DNA of 64,000 nt from Iris pallida (Eukaryota > Streptophyta > Magnoliopsida > Asparagales > Iridaceae), in contig JANAVB010012075.1 in the NCBI GenBank assembly GCA_029216955.1, positions 352,396 to 416,395 on the forward strand. The letters are read 5' to 3'. The notes below the pieces were generated by a model. The model was not told the origin of the DNA. It ran no database searches and was given only the letters and a program-made list of their open reading frames with translations. Of the stretch, positions 1 through 12,960 are shown piece by piece; the stretch's first letter is position 1, and each line of letters opens with the position of its first letter. The position numbers and the translations under genes were made by a program.

Positions 1-117
1 CTGATATCCTGAACAGCTGATATGAAAAGATGGCCAACTGGAGTCACAAGTCCTAGTTAGAGCAACACAGGTTATAAAGAATTCAATTTTTATAGTAATT
101 GAAATTATAATACAATC

Positions 118-272
118 TACATGAGTCTATGTCAATCTAGGTCAAAGTCACTCTTGGTCAACTCTGGTCAACTATAAAGTTAAACTAGGTCAACTCTAGT
201 CAACTATGGTCAAACTAGCTAGGGTTGGGTCAACAATAGTCAACTAGTCTAGGTTAGTCAATTCTAGGTCTA
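118..272. repeat. Degenerate GGTCAACT tandem cluster
   Basis: About a dozen GGTCAA / AGTCAA words occur within 155 bases, in 8- to 20-base steps ('tggtcaactctggtcaacta'). On the minus strand each reads TTGACC or TTGACT, the W-box core bound by plant WRKY factors. Whether it is a regulatory cluster in an LTR or just a decayed minisatellite cannot be told from sequence. Confidence 0.6.
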
Positions 273-390
273 AACAAACTAAGTCTATGCAAATCAAGTA
301 TCCAAGACAGCTACTAACTCATAGCCCAAGTCACTTGCTAAACCAAGCACAAAACTAAACCATAAGCGAACATGGCGCACAAACTTAGTC

Positions 391-679
<289 letters not shown>

Positions 680-850
680 AGAGGTAAAAGAGTAAGTGTG
701 TGTGTGTGTGTGTTTGGCATGTGTGTGAAAGGATATGTGTTAATGTTCTCAGATTTAGTGATAAGTAGGTGTATGTGACATGGGATACATGGTGTCAAAG
801 GGTGTATGAATGCATGTGTGTAAAAGGTTATAGGTTAACTCAGTTTATAG

Positions 851-1760
851 AAATGCATACATACATACTTACATTGTATACATGCATACATACATATCAT
901 GCATACATACATACATGCCTACATACATATCATATATGCATACTTGCATTCATTCATTCGTGACATACATATATAGATGCATACATACATATCATGTATA
1001 CATACATACATTGCATACATGCCTACATACATATCATATATGCATACTTGCATTCATTCATGCACCTATAAATATATACATAGATGCATACATACATATT
1101 TGAATACATTATATACTTGCATACATTATATTCATATATGCATACTCTACATTATATTACATTCATTCATGCATACATGCATAGATATAATATATGCATA
1201 CAAACTCATATATTTAACTCAAAATATATGTGAATACATACATTATATTACCTTAACACATATATATCATTCATTTATATTCTCTATACATGCATACTTC
1301 AGTTCATGCATTATATCCATATACATATCATTAAGTTGCATACATATACCTATTTTTATTACATACATGTCATTCATGCATATTATATACTTACATGCAT
1401 CTATACATTATATACATTGTATACAACATATAAAAATAGAAGAGGGAAAAAAGGGGAAAAAACTGAAATGCAAAGGGAAGGGAAGGAAAAATATAAGAAA
1501 AAGGAAAAACAGTGGACATATACATGCTTGTATCATATATTCTATATTACCATACATACTATCATTATATATTGCATTACATTATGTATACATTATGCAT
1601 TCATATCTATCATTACATGTATACCTTGTATTCATATCTAGCATTCATTATATACTTTCATGCATACATTGTATATCATTCATGCATTTATGCATTGCTT
1701 ACATACATTACATTGATTACATTCCTACATGCTTGCATTCAACCATATATATACATTAAT
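851..1760. repeat. CATA-type tetranucleotide repeat field
   Basis: About 900 bases of degenerate CATA/CATT/GCATAC repeat. It contains a local higher-order duplication: a block beginning 'catgcctacatacatatcat' occurs near 915 and again near 1018. A purine-rich stretch (1440-1510) interrupts it. Reading frames of 110-260 codons across it are low-complexity artefacts. Confidence 0.9.
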
Positions 1761-1775
1761 GTAAAGAGGATACAT

Positions 1776-1777
<2 letters not shown>

Positions 1778-1828
<51 letters not shown>

Positions 1829-1829
1829 T
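1778..1829. repeat. (AT)n microsatellite
   Basis: An uninterrupted AT dinucleotide run just after the CATA field. Confidence 0.95.
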
Positions 1830-2863
1830 ATTTCATTCATCTAATATATTATGCATTACATACTCTACATTCATTTAATATCCATACTACATAGGCTCAT
1901 AGGTTACACAAAATGCCTATATCGTATAGTCACTCTTCTACTTAAAACCAATATTGTACCAATTGGGCCATCATTAAATTCTAGAATTAAAGTATATCGT
2001 AGCCCTTTGTGTTATCTTTCCGAAATATCAAACGGATCGCATTTTCGTGTTCGGAAGCTCCCGGAATCGCGAAAACACCGAAACACGTTTGTCTTTCGGA
2101 CAGCTGACACTCAAATAGTTTTACAAAAAGTTTCAGAACGAATTTGGCTTATTAAAATATATATTTGGAAAGCTAACTTCGATACGGTTGTTTTAAAAAA
2201 ATGGAAGATTAATCGGAGTTCTAAGCTAAAAGTTATGACATTTCTAAGTTGCTTTGGTTAATAAAAACGTGGATGAATATTATGACGAATTTGAGTTATT
2301 TTAGACAAAAGAAATACATGTAGGCCAAGATACTTGGATACCAACATAGGTATCCAAATGAAACTTATTTTAACCATCCTAACTAAGATCAATCCACTCT
2401 CTAACCATTCTAAAACTGAATTTAAATATCTATTTAAACTATTATCATACATACATACACATGGGATGTCCTAATTTGGGATCTATCAAATAGGACACAA
2501 AACACATATATAAAATTCTCAAGAGAGCTCCAAATGACCTCAAATTTGAATCTAAATGGGGTACATGCATGGGGAAGGATCCTATGGATTCAAAACTAAC
2601 TAATATGCATAGGAAATCAGTTTAGAGGGTTGGTTTTACCTATTGGGAGTAGAATCCCAATGATACTCCCAAGGACACGGCTCCGACACGAAGATCTACA
2701 AAAAAGGACACTCCTTCTTGCACTTTGCTCCAAATCTTTGCTAATACCCTCCCTTGGTAGTATGAGAAGGTTGGATGAAAGTTTTGGTGGAGGGATGTAA
2801 AGATTTGGAGATCAAATCAAAAAGGGAATCTCTCTAATTTAGGGAAGAACACTTTGTGAATGA

Positions 2864-5800
2864 TGTAACGCCCCAGTCCCAAAATACTTAGGACTAGGTA
2901 CGTATCCATGTCAGCTGCATACATACTAAGTATACTCCAATATAAGAAAATCTCGTATGAATACATAAGTTGTAAAATGCAGTAAACCAAGAGTAATCTA
3001 ATCTCATCCACAAATGAAGAATAAAGATATCATATAATCAACTGTAATAAGTCTTTGTACAATACGTTGGGCGGAGACAAATCCACTACCAACAAGTAAG
3101 AAAAAATATACATGAAACTGAAATAAATTGGCAGGAGTAGAAAAGGAAGACCCAAGACACGTCATCTCCGAATGAATAGAGAAGATCGCAACCTCGGCTA
3201 GAACACCTACAATATCACAGAAGCACACACCTGGAGAGATAACCAGGTCCTCAGAGGGATGTAACAAGATACATAAAGAACATGCCACATAACTGAATAT
3301 ATATACTATGTCATAAATCACAAGTAAAATAAATAGTCCCACTCGTAACAAGATCCAAAACCTCATCATCGAAATAGTAGACTATCCCTATAACCAAACA
3401 AAGACAAGGGATAGTACACTATACCGCGATGCGATATTGTCCCAAGCTACAATTGGAACTGGATGATATGACATTGGCGAGGGTTACCTAACCATCTAAT
3501 GTGTTTATGCAGTAAGAATAAACCTTCAACGCATTGGCACTCTGGCTCAGTAGCAGTAATCTCAGGTATGGTCCCATCAGGATACCAGGGACCTCAAAGC
3601 ATAACATTCATCGAATGTCAGAGGCCAGCAGTAAATCAGGATCCAGGACCGTATCTTCCGCGGAGATAACTGACAATAGGGAAGTGCATACGTGGCCCAT
3701 ACGTTAAGGAACTGTTCTTCCCACCCAATGCCTAACAGAGTCACATCCATGACTCATATACCTCTACTAACTGCTAAGTCTCCTAACATGCCTCATGCCT
3801 CTATTAGCAGTTAGCCCTAACGCATGCGCTTGGGGGATCAGCCCACACGCAAGAACCTCTATATGCTACTCATCTCACACGTCCTTGTGGTACAACTGTG
3901 TCAAGGTATATGCAATACACTATAAATGGTAGTCTCTTAACTCTAAGTCCACATGCAATCAAAGGATAATAACAAAGTATATCTAATATCACTGAGCAGA
4001 CAGTAAATCAAGAACGGTAAGAATTAGAAATAAATGAATAGCGATATGTAATAAAATGCAAACTGAATATAAACAGTATAATGACAATGTATCTTGCCTG
4101 AGGTTATGTGCAAAAGAGAATAATCCAGTAGCTCGAACAGACAAATAAACGAAGCAAGAAAAGCCAAATCCTGCAGATGACTCCGGATGCTGTAACAAAC
4201 ATCACGAACGAGTTTGGAATAAAAGATATGCCTAGGAAATTCCTGTCCAAAAGTTAAATTCTGGAACAGGAGCAAAATCGTAATTTCGGGTCAAAATGAT
4301 GTCCGCCGTTGGACACGCTTTGCACTGAAATACGTGTCAATATCTACGGTCTCTAAAGTCATCAAACAACATGTCTACAGATTTTTTTTGATGAGTCGAA
4401 CCCAACGGTATGTCCAATTTTGGATTTCGGTGGGCCGTACAAAAAATTGCCCGTTGAGTGGGATTGTGGGCCCGCCAAAATAGCGTCCCGATCAACGGTC
4501 TTAGAATCAGACCAAACTTGGCTCACAGGAACAGAAAAATATTTCGAGTCCAATGGCGCAAGTTTCATCACGATATGATGAGTGTGCAAAAAGTTGTGAC
4601 TTAATTTGCAAAGGGTCGATACGGGGTATCTTGATGGATACGCACTTATTTCGTCGCGCATATGCAACAAAATCGAGTTCCGTCACTTTTTACACGTCGA
4701 CAACATGCATACGCGTCTTTCGATGCTTATAGTGCACGACCACGTCGCCGGATTTGTCGGGGCGCACGCCATATCGGGTGTTTTTCCACTTTTTGAAAAC
4801 AGAATTTACAATTTTTTATGAAACTTTAACAACGTGCAACGTTTTACACACTAGATGAAAAGTGAATCCAGAAGGTGCGTTACAATCTCGGTTATGTTGT
4901 TTTTTACAGTCTTTAATTAGTTTTTGTGAAAGTTTAATGGACAACGAGAAAAGTGGCCGACAAGTTGGTGTTTTGAAACAGTTTTTAATATTCCAGAAAA
5001 AATGGTTTTTCTCCAACTTCACCTCGATTTTTCTAGCAAGTTGGATGGCCATGTCGAAATCCACCTAGGGGATCTCGAAGAGGGTCATGTGGGCTTTCTA
5101 CATGAATTTACGGATCTAAAAACAGATTTAAAATGAGGGAGATATCGATCAGGGAAGTGGGATACCTTAAAGTGGAAAATTGTTGCGTGGATGACGAGGG
5201 GTTGACTTTCGGTGCTCCATTCGTCGTGCACACAACTCCGTTGCTGGTAAAACGAACTCGTAGACGAAGAGGGTATGTTCTGCCGCAATTTTCGTTTTGG
5301 AAGTCTAGGGTTTTGAGGTCTATGGAGAATGTTATAAAAAACAAATTAGGTAAAAACCTAACACTACTATTATTACTAATACTAATAACCCAATGGCCCA
5401 CTCACGAAAATTTTTCGAAGCTTGCCGCTGTGCGCAGCAAGCATGGAGGGGGTGGGGCCCGCCCCTTTAAGGGGTGGGTTTGACTTTTTCTTTCTTTTCT
5501 TTTATTTTCTTTTCCTTTTTCTTTTCTTTTTCTTTAAATCTTTTCTATATATTTATAACCATGTATATATATGCATATATCCATAAATCTTATTTAAAAA
5601 TTTAAATACCAAATTAAATATTATCTACCCAATTATTTAATATATTTAAACATATCTATATATATATAAAATTCAAATCACAATAAATTAACTAAAAATA
5701 ATAATAATATCTCTATAGAAAAATTATGTTTATTAAATATTCGCAAAATAAATTTTAATAATAATAAATTAATAAAATCTTTCCAATGGGTGAACTTATA

Positions 5801-6347
5801 CCGTACACCCTTATCCGGGTCCAAAAATTTTGTACAAATATTGCAAGATATTATTTAATAATAAAATACCAGTACTAGTACGAATAATTAAGTAATTAGA
5901 AATTGCACATAGAATTCTAAAATAATTTAGAAAATATTTGTATATACATAAAATATGCCTACATGGCCACATTTGGTCACACTACATGCTTACATGTGCT
6001 TAAATTGGTTCTGGCCCAATTCGGACTGGTTTGGACAAACCGGGTCATCTAAAAATCAATATATAAAATAATATCTACATAAAATATTTTAAATGCGTTA
6101 TTTCACAACTTGGCCTGGTTTTCCTAGTTCAGACTGAACTATGGCTAGGCCTCCCATGACATGGCTAATATACTGGTCAAAGCACACTACTACATCTTTC
6201 GTGCCAAAATTCATGGTCGCCTTGTGCTTAAAACGCAACAATGGCTAAGGTCATTTTTAATAATTTATAAAAATCATAAATTGTATAAATTAAATTTGAA
6301 GTCTAATAAAATAATAAAAAATAATTTAAAAAAATAGGGGTTTTACA
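2864..6347 (-). repeat. 3' LTR of LARD-A
   Basis: A 3,484 base LTR that matches 20294-25949 along its whole length apart from a 2.2 kb insertion in the other copy and small indels. It contains no convincing gene. Near 5570 it keeps the short, uninterrupted version ('atgtatatatatgcatatat') of the TA run that is massively expanded in the 5' LTR. The small frames at 4362-5483 are LTR sequence and recur in the other copy. Confidence 0.85.
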
Positions 6348-6384
6348 TCCTACCCAATTTACAAGAATTTTGTCCTCGAAATTT
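6348..6384 (-). other. Polypurine tract and conserved pre-LTR motif of LARD-A
   Basis: Read on the minus strand, an AATTTCGAGGACAAAATTC motif is followed by a short purine-rich stretch (AAATTGGGTAGGA) abutting the 3' LTR. The same arrangement lies before the 3' LTRs of the Tekay element, LARD-B and element Z, and is typical of Tekay/Del-type gypsy elements. Confidence 0.65.
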
Positions 6385-9166
6385 AGGATTAATAGGGTAG
6401 ATAGGGTTGAGGGATAGGAAGAGTTCGTCAATACCAAAATGTAATTAAAATTTTGAGGAGGCGATCAAACGTCGTTCAACACCACCGTGCAATAGAAAAT
6501 TGTGGAGTCGATATATACAAAAATATATCATGGTTATGGAATTGAATAAGGATTGCTAGTGAAGGTAACAAAATTTTGAATATCCAATTTTAGAGAATAG
6601 TAAGGAAGAGAGTAGACCATAGAAAATAAATTAGACATTTAGGAGATGTGATTCCTTAAGGGAGAACTGGATACTAATCGCCTTGGTCGAGGGTTTGATT
6701 AAGTGATGATTAGAATCACTCTCGTGCGTTCAAGAGGGGTTGGAAGGGCACAATAAAATTTTTAGGATTGGGGAGAAGAAGAGTTTAAGGTGTGGATATA
6801 GCCACATGAGTTGGTTGGTGGATATCTAAATTTGTGTTGAAATAACTGATAGGAAAACTAAAGGTGATATCTTACATCTATCTATCATGTATAGTGTCTG
6901 GTCTTTCTAATATAAGTAAAGTAAAAAAAACAATAAAGAGTTCAAGGACGATGCTATCGAGTACGAATACGTGGTTCATAGGCGACATGAATAATCCAAA
7001 TAAGAGTTGTCAATGCTGTCGCGGATGAGACTCTAAGGCAAGTTTAACTATGTCTCCATCCACGTAGAATAATTCATAAAAAGCGAACCAAAGTGCAATA
7101 GATTGATCAGACCATCATGCACCAGTTCTGATTAGACAATATGTTAGTGGGTGCACCCGATAAAATATGTCATGATCAAGCTTGATAACGAAATAAGCTT
7201 GCAAAACTGAAACTACATTAGCAGCAAGAGATAGTCAAAATATTAGCAAGGGAGGTACTGATGAAGAAAATTTTAAATAGTCCAAGATCTTTTAAAAATC
7301 AAGTCTCACCCAAAGTATGGGCCTATGCAATCGTCCTAGTGTATGCTTGCTTATGGCTTGGTTGGCTAAATGGGTTTAGAATCCTTTAGATTCCCTAGTC
7401 TAGGTAAACTTATCAATATGGGTCATAAGGACAAAGGTTTGTTAGGTGGTGAGATATTCTACCCAACTTACAAGAGTTAAGCTAGTAGTGTGATGGGAAA
7501 ACGGGTTAAGCAATCAAGATAAAGCACAAATCTAAGCATTTAAGGAATTAAGTAGAACAAAATCACATATCGGGTCGAAAGAATTGAGTCGAGGTTGAAT
7601 CCCTATCCGTGGTCGAAAATATATCGGTATCATGGTAAAGATTATAGTTTGGCCATTTTGAACATAGGTCATATCAAGAAATAGAGTACCAGGAGACGTG
7701 TTTAGTGGGACATGATATATCTACATGAAGGTGGGCTTGTCTAGGACTTACATATAAAATTTGTTGGAAGGAAAAGTCTAGTGTTGTGCTCCAAATATCC
7801 AAATCATGGTAAGGGACGCCAAAAGTTATACAATAGAAAGTGGGAGTTCACGAGGTGATAATTAATGCACAATAATAAAGAAGATCAAGTTAAAGCATGA
7901 AACAAAATTAATTAGAGAATCCAGTAAAAATAATTTAGGAACACAATTCCGGAGAGAAGATAGTCTTCTAGATGAATACAGTTAAGGAACCATTAACTCA
8001 TTATTCAAATTGCAAATGGGTTAGAAGGTCGCAATTAAAAGATTTAGAATTGAAGGAAGGTTGCGTAAGTCGGGGTGGAAATACAGTCACATAGCTAGGT
8101 AGATGACTAACAACACTTGTGTATATACTACTATCATGGTCATAAGTGACATGGCAATTAGTGTGGAATACTTCTAACTCATTAGGGCTACCTTTGTGGC
8201 CTACCATTAATATTTTAACTCGTGTTTCCTCCAACAATTTCTGAATAAATATAAAAAATTAACCACCAAAATTTGTACTCACTCCAAGCCGTTCAAATTT
8301 ATCCTGATAAAAATTTAAATCACTTTCATAAATCTCAAAGCAAATTTTTATCATGTTACTACTGACTTTTTCAAAATTTTACATTTCCACTCCAACTTTT
8401 AAACTCAAGAAAATCATGAATCAAATTTTTTTATTTTTTTATATCACTTCATAACTTTAAAACACCAAAAATTTCTCCAATAACCCCCAAGATAAACTTT
8501 TAACATATCACGAATAATCTAAAATTTACAGCTCAATATTTTAACGCACTCATCACATAACTTCTATTTCTAAGTCATTCAAACAAAATCACAACTTTTT
8601 AAATGGTAAATTCCTTTAATCAATCAAAATAACTTTTCACCACATCTTTAGTAACTTTTCCCAAAGATTGTAATATTAGCAATCAAACTTTAAGCTCAAT
8701 ATTCAAATGATCTTATCAGTCATCAAATCAATTTTTTCTTCTAAAATGTCCAATCAATCTCGAATAAACCTTTATTGCATCACAAATCAAATCTATATAT
8801 TTTTCTTCTTCTATCATTAATCCAAATCTTAAGCTCAAAATTTTAAATAGGAGTTATCAATCGTAATTCATACAAAAGTTTAAAGTAGATCCTCAATTTG
8901 GTTATATATCCTTCAAAATATTTTTAACCAAAATTCTTAATAGCCTTACTCCAAACTTAAAATTCAAAATTTTACGAACTTATTAGTTGGGAACCATACA
9001 ACCCAATTTAAAACCAAGATTTAACAACCACCCCCATAATCTTACAGCAACATTTAAATTTCAAAAAAAAATTTCAACTAACTTTATATCTATTCAAGGA
9101 TGTATAGCTATAATCCAATAAATTACAAATATCAAATCTTGAAAATCAATCAATTTCTTAAACCAA
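6348..9166 (-). other. LARD-A internal non-coding domain (larger part)
   Basis: 2.8 kb without a credible gene; the only open frame over 70 codons (8001-8237) has no recognisable motif. It is collinear, in reverse complement, with 49351-52058 of LARD-B. For example, the stretch around 8000-8060 matches LARD-B near 50480-50540. Conservation without coding capacity is the LARD hallmark; any function in RNA packaging is inference. Confidence 0.75.
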
Positions 9167-11988
9167 TGTCACGCCCCAGAACCAGAATATTGGAGAGCGG
9201 GGGCAGACATAGCCAGCTACGTATATGAAATGGAATCCATCTCGCTATACGGTCACGGCTGTCTAGATATATGAGGGTTTATCTACAAGCCAACAGTCTC
9301 TTAAGGTCATGAACAAGCCTAGTGTCTCAATTACAAGCAAGTAAGTAAAAGTTTACAAGATATATGATCATTAAATATACAATAATAAGGCGTCCCAGAT
9401 ATTACATATTCAGCTGATCATGAAGCTAGTCGTTACAAAATGTCAGGACTAGCAAGAGTTTAGTCATACATGATCAACCCTAGGATTTGTCAATCATGTT
9501 ACAGCCCGTAGGCAGACAGTAAGTAAAAGTGCAATCGAGCTAAACAGGTGCTCGTCGGCTAAATGCCTCAAAAGAATATTTTTACAATAGAGTGGGAGGG
9601 TCAAAAATAACCCACTCGTTGCCAGGGTTCCGTCTAGTGGCCACCATCTGGCTGGAAGGTCGGTAGATCCTCTGGAGCTGCTCCGAAATCTGGCCACACA
9701 AAACCAGCTGGGTCAGACCGCAGAAAGAGCAAGTGCCACAAAGGAGCTTCACTTAAGAACTAAAACCAGCAATCAGCACAGGAATATAAATAATATAATA
9801 ATAGACAGGAATATAATTAAATGGTAAAGACTGGAAATAAGGAAAACATGCCAGGATGATATACGACGAGATAACCATGGAACTATTCAGATAGCCAGGT
9901 TACAACCCGTAAACCAAACAAGGACCGGGGTTGTAACCCTTCGTCTGAACGGAGCTTGGTTTCTCACCATTTATCGAGAAAATAAATACAAGCATGCTGG
10001 TCATGTAACAGTCTGGAACAAGATCAGGGTAAGACTAGACTGGTTAGACTCCATCCAATCATTCACGGCCAAGCAAGAACTACGGCTTGATATTTTAACT
10101 AACTAGGGTTGTCACAATCCTAATTACTAGCAATATGCAGTGAGATTATTCCACAGCCACAAGCCCTGTAGACCATCCAGGTTACCCAGGTCGAAAGATT
10201 AGGGGTTGAATTCAGGTGGGTACATCGTCCAGGAAATGCATGTACCCTTAAGTAGCTTGAAGGGTGCAACACATGACAGTGTGCTGAAAATGTGCCCTAC
10301 TCGACGGCAGGCTACAGATCCCAGGCGCGCCCAGGTAACGGGATTGCCTGTAGCTGGGAAATCTCTTTATGACTAATATATTAATCTAGTTATTAACCTT
10401 AGTCCATTTCAGTAGGTACTCCTGACCGTGGTACTCAGGAGTCCCCTCCTAGACATGATGCAAGACAGGACTAGTTTATTTGTACAAGCACAATCACCCA
10501 CGGTGTCCAGGATGTTCATTCTTGTCAAGTCATGTCATGTCAAGTAGCCGTCGCAACATCTTATCAAGATATAACATATCCGGTTATCAGGTCAAGTATA
10601 CTAGTCGAGAGTGCACCACGACGGGCCACTAACAGGTCATGTCAGGTTACTCATGTCAGGAGTGCACCACTACGGGTCACTATCAGGTCGTGCTCAATTA
10701 TCAATTCCAAGCATATCAAGTAAATTCGAGGATTATCAAGTTCAGGTCAAAAGGCGTAAGGATATAAAATGGACGTAAAATATATAAATAAATATCAATA
10801 TACAGGCCTATAGAAGATCCAGGATAAGGAAAATAAAACCAAACTGACATGCTGATATAAGATCAAGTCTGCCAAGGGCCATACGCTCAGGTAGGCATAC
10901 GCTCAGGTAAGCATACGCTCCCAAAAGGCAGCGTAAAAGGCAGCGTATGGGGGTCACAAGGCTCTCGGGTTGAACCAGGGTGACAAGATAGGCTAGCGTA
11001 CGCTCAAGCCAGCGTACGCCTTGCTCGCTTAAGCTAGCGTACCAAGGCACGCGTACGCTCAAGCTGGCGTATGCTCAAGACACGCTGCCAACAGACAGCG
11101 TATCAAGGTGAGCGTACGCTCACTAAAGAGCAGCATACGAAGGCTAGCGTACGCTCAAGCTGGCGTATGCTCAAGACACGCTGCCAACAGGCAGCGTATC
11201 AAGGTGAGCGTACGCTCACTAAAGAGCAGCGTACGAAGGCTAGCGTACGCTCGCTAAAGAGCAGCGTACGAAGGCTAGCGTACGCTCGCTAAAGTGCAGC
11301 ATACGAAGGCTAGCGTACGCTCGCTAAAGAGCAGCGTACAGCTCAGCGGCATAAGCTAAAAAGCTAGCTCACTGTTCACTGTCTTCTCCAAATGGCAAGA
11401 ACAGCAAGAACTCCAAGAATGGAACCCAAAACTCCAAATGCTCATAACTTGGTCAAAACAAGTCCGAATCCAACTTTCAAAAGGTCAAAATTGGGTAGAA
11501 TGAAATTTTCTCCAACATAGAACCATCAAAACTTAAAAACAAGGAAGTTTAATAGATCAAAATGCCAAAATCCAAAAATAGCAAAACTCTAGATCTACAA
11601 GAATTAAAGCCTCAAAATGGAAAATGACAAGTTCTAATGTGGTTTAGAATCGTGAGAAGAAGCTAATGGAACCATAAAATGAGTTCTCTTGTGGAAGCAA
11701 GTTGCACTTGCCTATGGTTGGGGAGTTGTGGAGAGGAAGGAAGAAGAAGAAGAAATAAATAAATGAGAGTTATGGAGGAGAGAGAAGGTTGGTGGGGAAA
11801 TAAATATCATGGGTTGGTGGTAGGTAGGGGGTTCACCTTGGTCCATGATGGACGAAGCAACCAGCCGGCCAAACCAAACCAACCCAAACCGAGAGTTAAA
11901 CCAAGCCAAGAAAACTAAACAAGGAACAATACAAAAAAATACGTACACATATTTCCAAAAATACGTAATACGAACCACAGGCATTACA
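9167..11988 (-). repeat. 3' LTR of the Tekay-type element
   Basis: A 2,822 base LTR, 'tgtcacgcccc' to 'ggcattaca', nearly identical to 16995-19852. It is shorter by about one 35-base unit of the internal minisatellite. Small frames inside it (9494-9697, 10532-10723, 10808-11062, 11712-12101) have exact counterparts in the other LTR and no known domain. Confidence 0.93.
10866..11335. repeat. LTR minisatellite with AGCGTACGCT palindromes
   Basis: Tandem, partly degenerate units of about 35 bases are built from 'gcgtacgctcgctaaagagc' plus 'agcgtacgaaggcta'. The 10-base palindrome AGCGTACGCT recurs in nearly every unit. A longer higher-order unit including 'acgctgccaacaggcagcgt' precedes the simple array. 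Confidence 0.9.
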
Positions 11989-12028
11989 ACTCTACCCACC
12001 TTAAAAAAATTTTGTCCTCGGAATTTAA
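11989..12028 (-). other. Polypurine tract and pre-LTR motif of the Tekay-type element
   Basis: On the minus strand TTCCGAGGACAAAATTTTT leads into AAGGTGGGTAGAGT, which abuts the LTR start TGTAATGCC. It is the expected priming site for plus-strand DNA synthesis. Confidence 0.75.
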
Positions 12029-12147
12029 TCAAGAGGCTAGAGGAGCAATGACAAGCTACATTAATCACATGTAAGCTATAACTAGGCAGACAATCAATCA
12101 TGCAAGCAAGGAATCGAAGGCATGAGGCATAAGAAAGACATTATACC

Positions 12148-12960
12148 TCACGAGTCAAACAAGTCGGGATATCGCGATCGGATATCATCCTCACGCTCCC
12201 ACGTTGACTCCCCCAAAGAGTGATGACCCCAAACAACTCGGACTAACTTGATAGTCTTGTTCTTGAGCGTCTTCTCTCTCTGATCCAATATAGACACGGG
12301 CCTCTCCTCATACGAAAGGTTGGTACCAACAACCAATTCCGAATGATCCAGGATATGGCTCGGGTCTGGGATATACCGTCGTAATTGGGATACATGGAAC
12401 ACGTCATGCACCTCGCTTAGCGACGACGGAAGAGCGAGACGATAGGATAAATCTCCTACTCGCTCCAGAATGTCGAACGGCCCTATATACCTAGGACTAA
12501 GCTTTCCCCGTACGCCGAAACAAATGATGCCACGGTTAGGCAAAATCCTCAGGAATAAATGATCGCCGACCGAGAACTCGAGAGGACGCCGATGAAAATC
12601 GGCCCAATGACGCTGGCGATCTTGGGCAACTCGAAGATGATCTCTGACTCGCCTGACTACTTCAACGGTCTGAGCAATCATTTCTGGACCGAGCATCTGT
12701 CTCTCCCCAACATCATCCCAGGCTAGCGGGGATCTGTACTTCCTGCCATACAGTGCCTCGAACGGTGCCATCTGGATACTGGCCTGGAAACTATTGTTGT
12801 ACGAGAATTCTACCAGGTGCAAGTGATCTTCCCATGAACCACCGAAGTCAAGTGTGCAAGACCGCAACATGTCTTCAAGAGTCTGGATTGTGCGCTCCGA
12901 CTGGCCATCTGTCTGCAGGTGATATGCTGAATTGAACTGGAGATGGGTCCCCAAACTCTC
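12148..12960 (-). pseudogene. Integrase C-terminal part and chromodomain (pol fragment)
   Basis: This is the C-terminal part of pol, in the same frame as the upstream piece and separated from it only by a TAA at 12961-12963 where the family normally has glutamine. It begins inside the integrase core and carries the third catalytic acidic residue (the E of TDGQSERTIQ). The GPF/DWV-like C-terminal integrase region follows, around 'KLSPRYIGPFDILERVG'. It ends in a chromodomain-like segment (about residues 215-268, YEERPVSILDQ ... STWEREDDIRSRYPDLF), which in chromoviruses targets insertion to marked chromatin. Length and motif order fit the Tekay/Del clade. Confidence 0.9.

Noticed and set aside
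10866..11335. CRISPR-like array of repeats
   Set aside because: Tandem units abut without unique spacers, the array lies in a plant LTR and is duplicated in the partner LTR.
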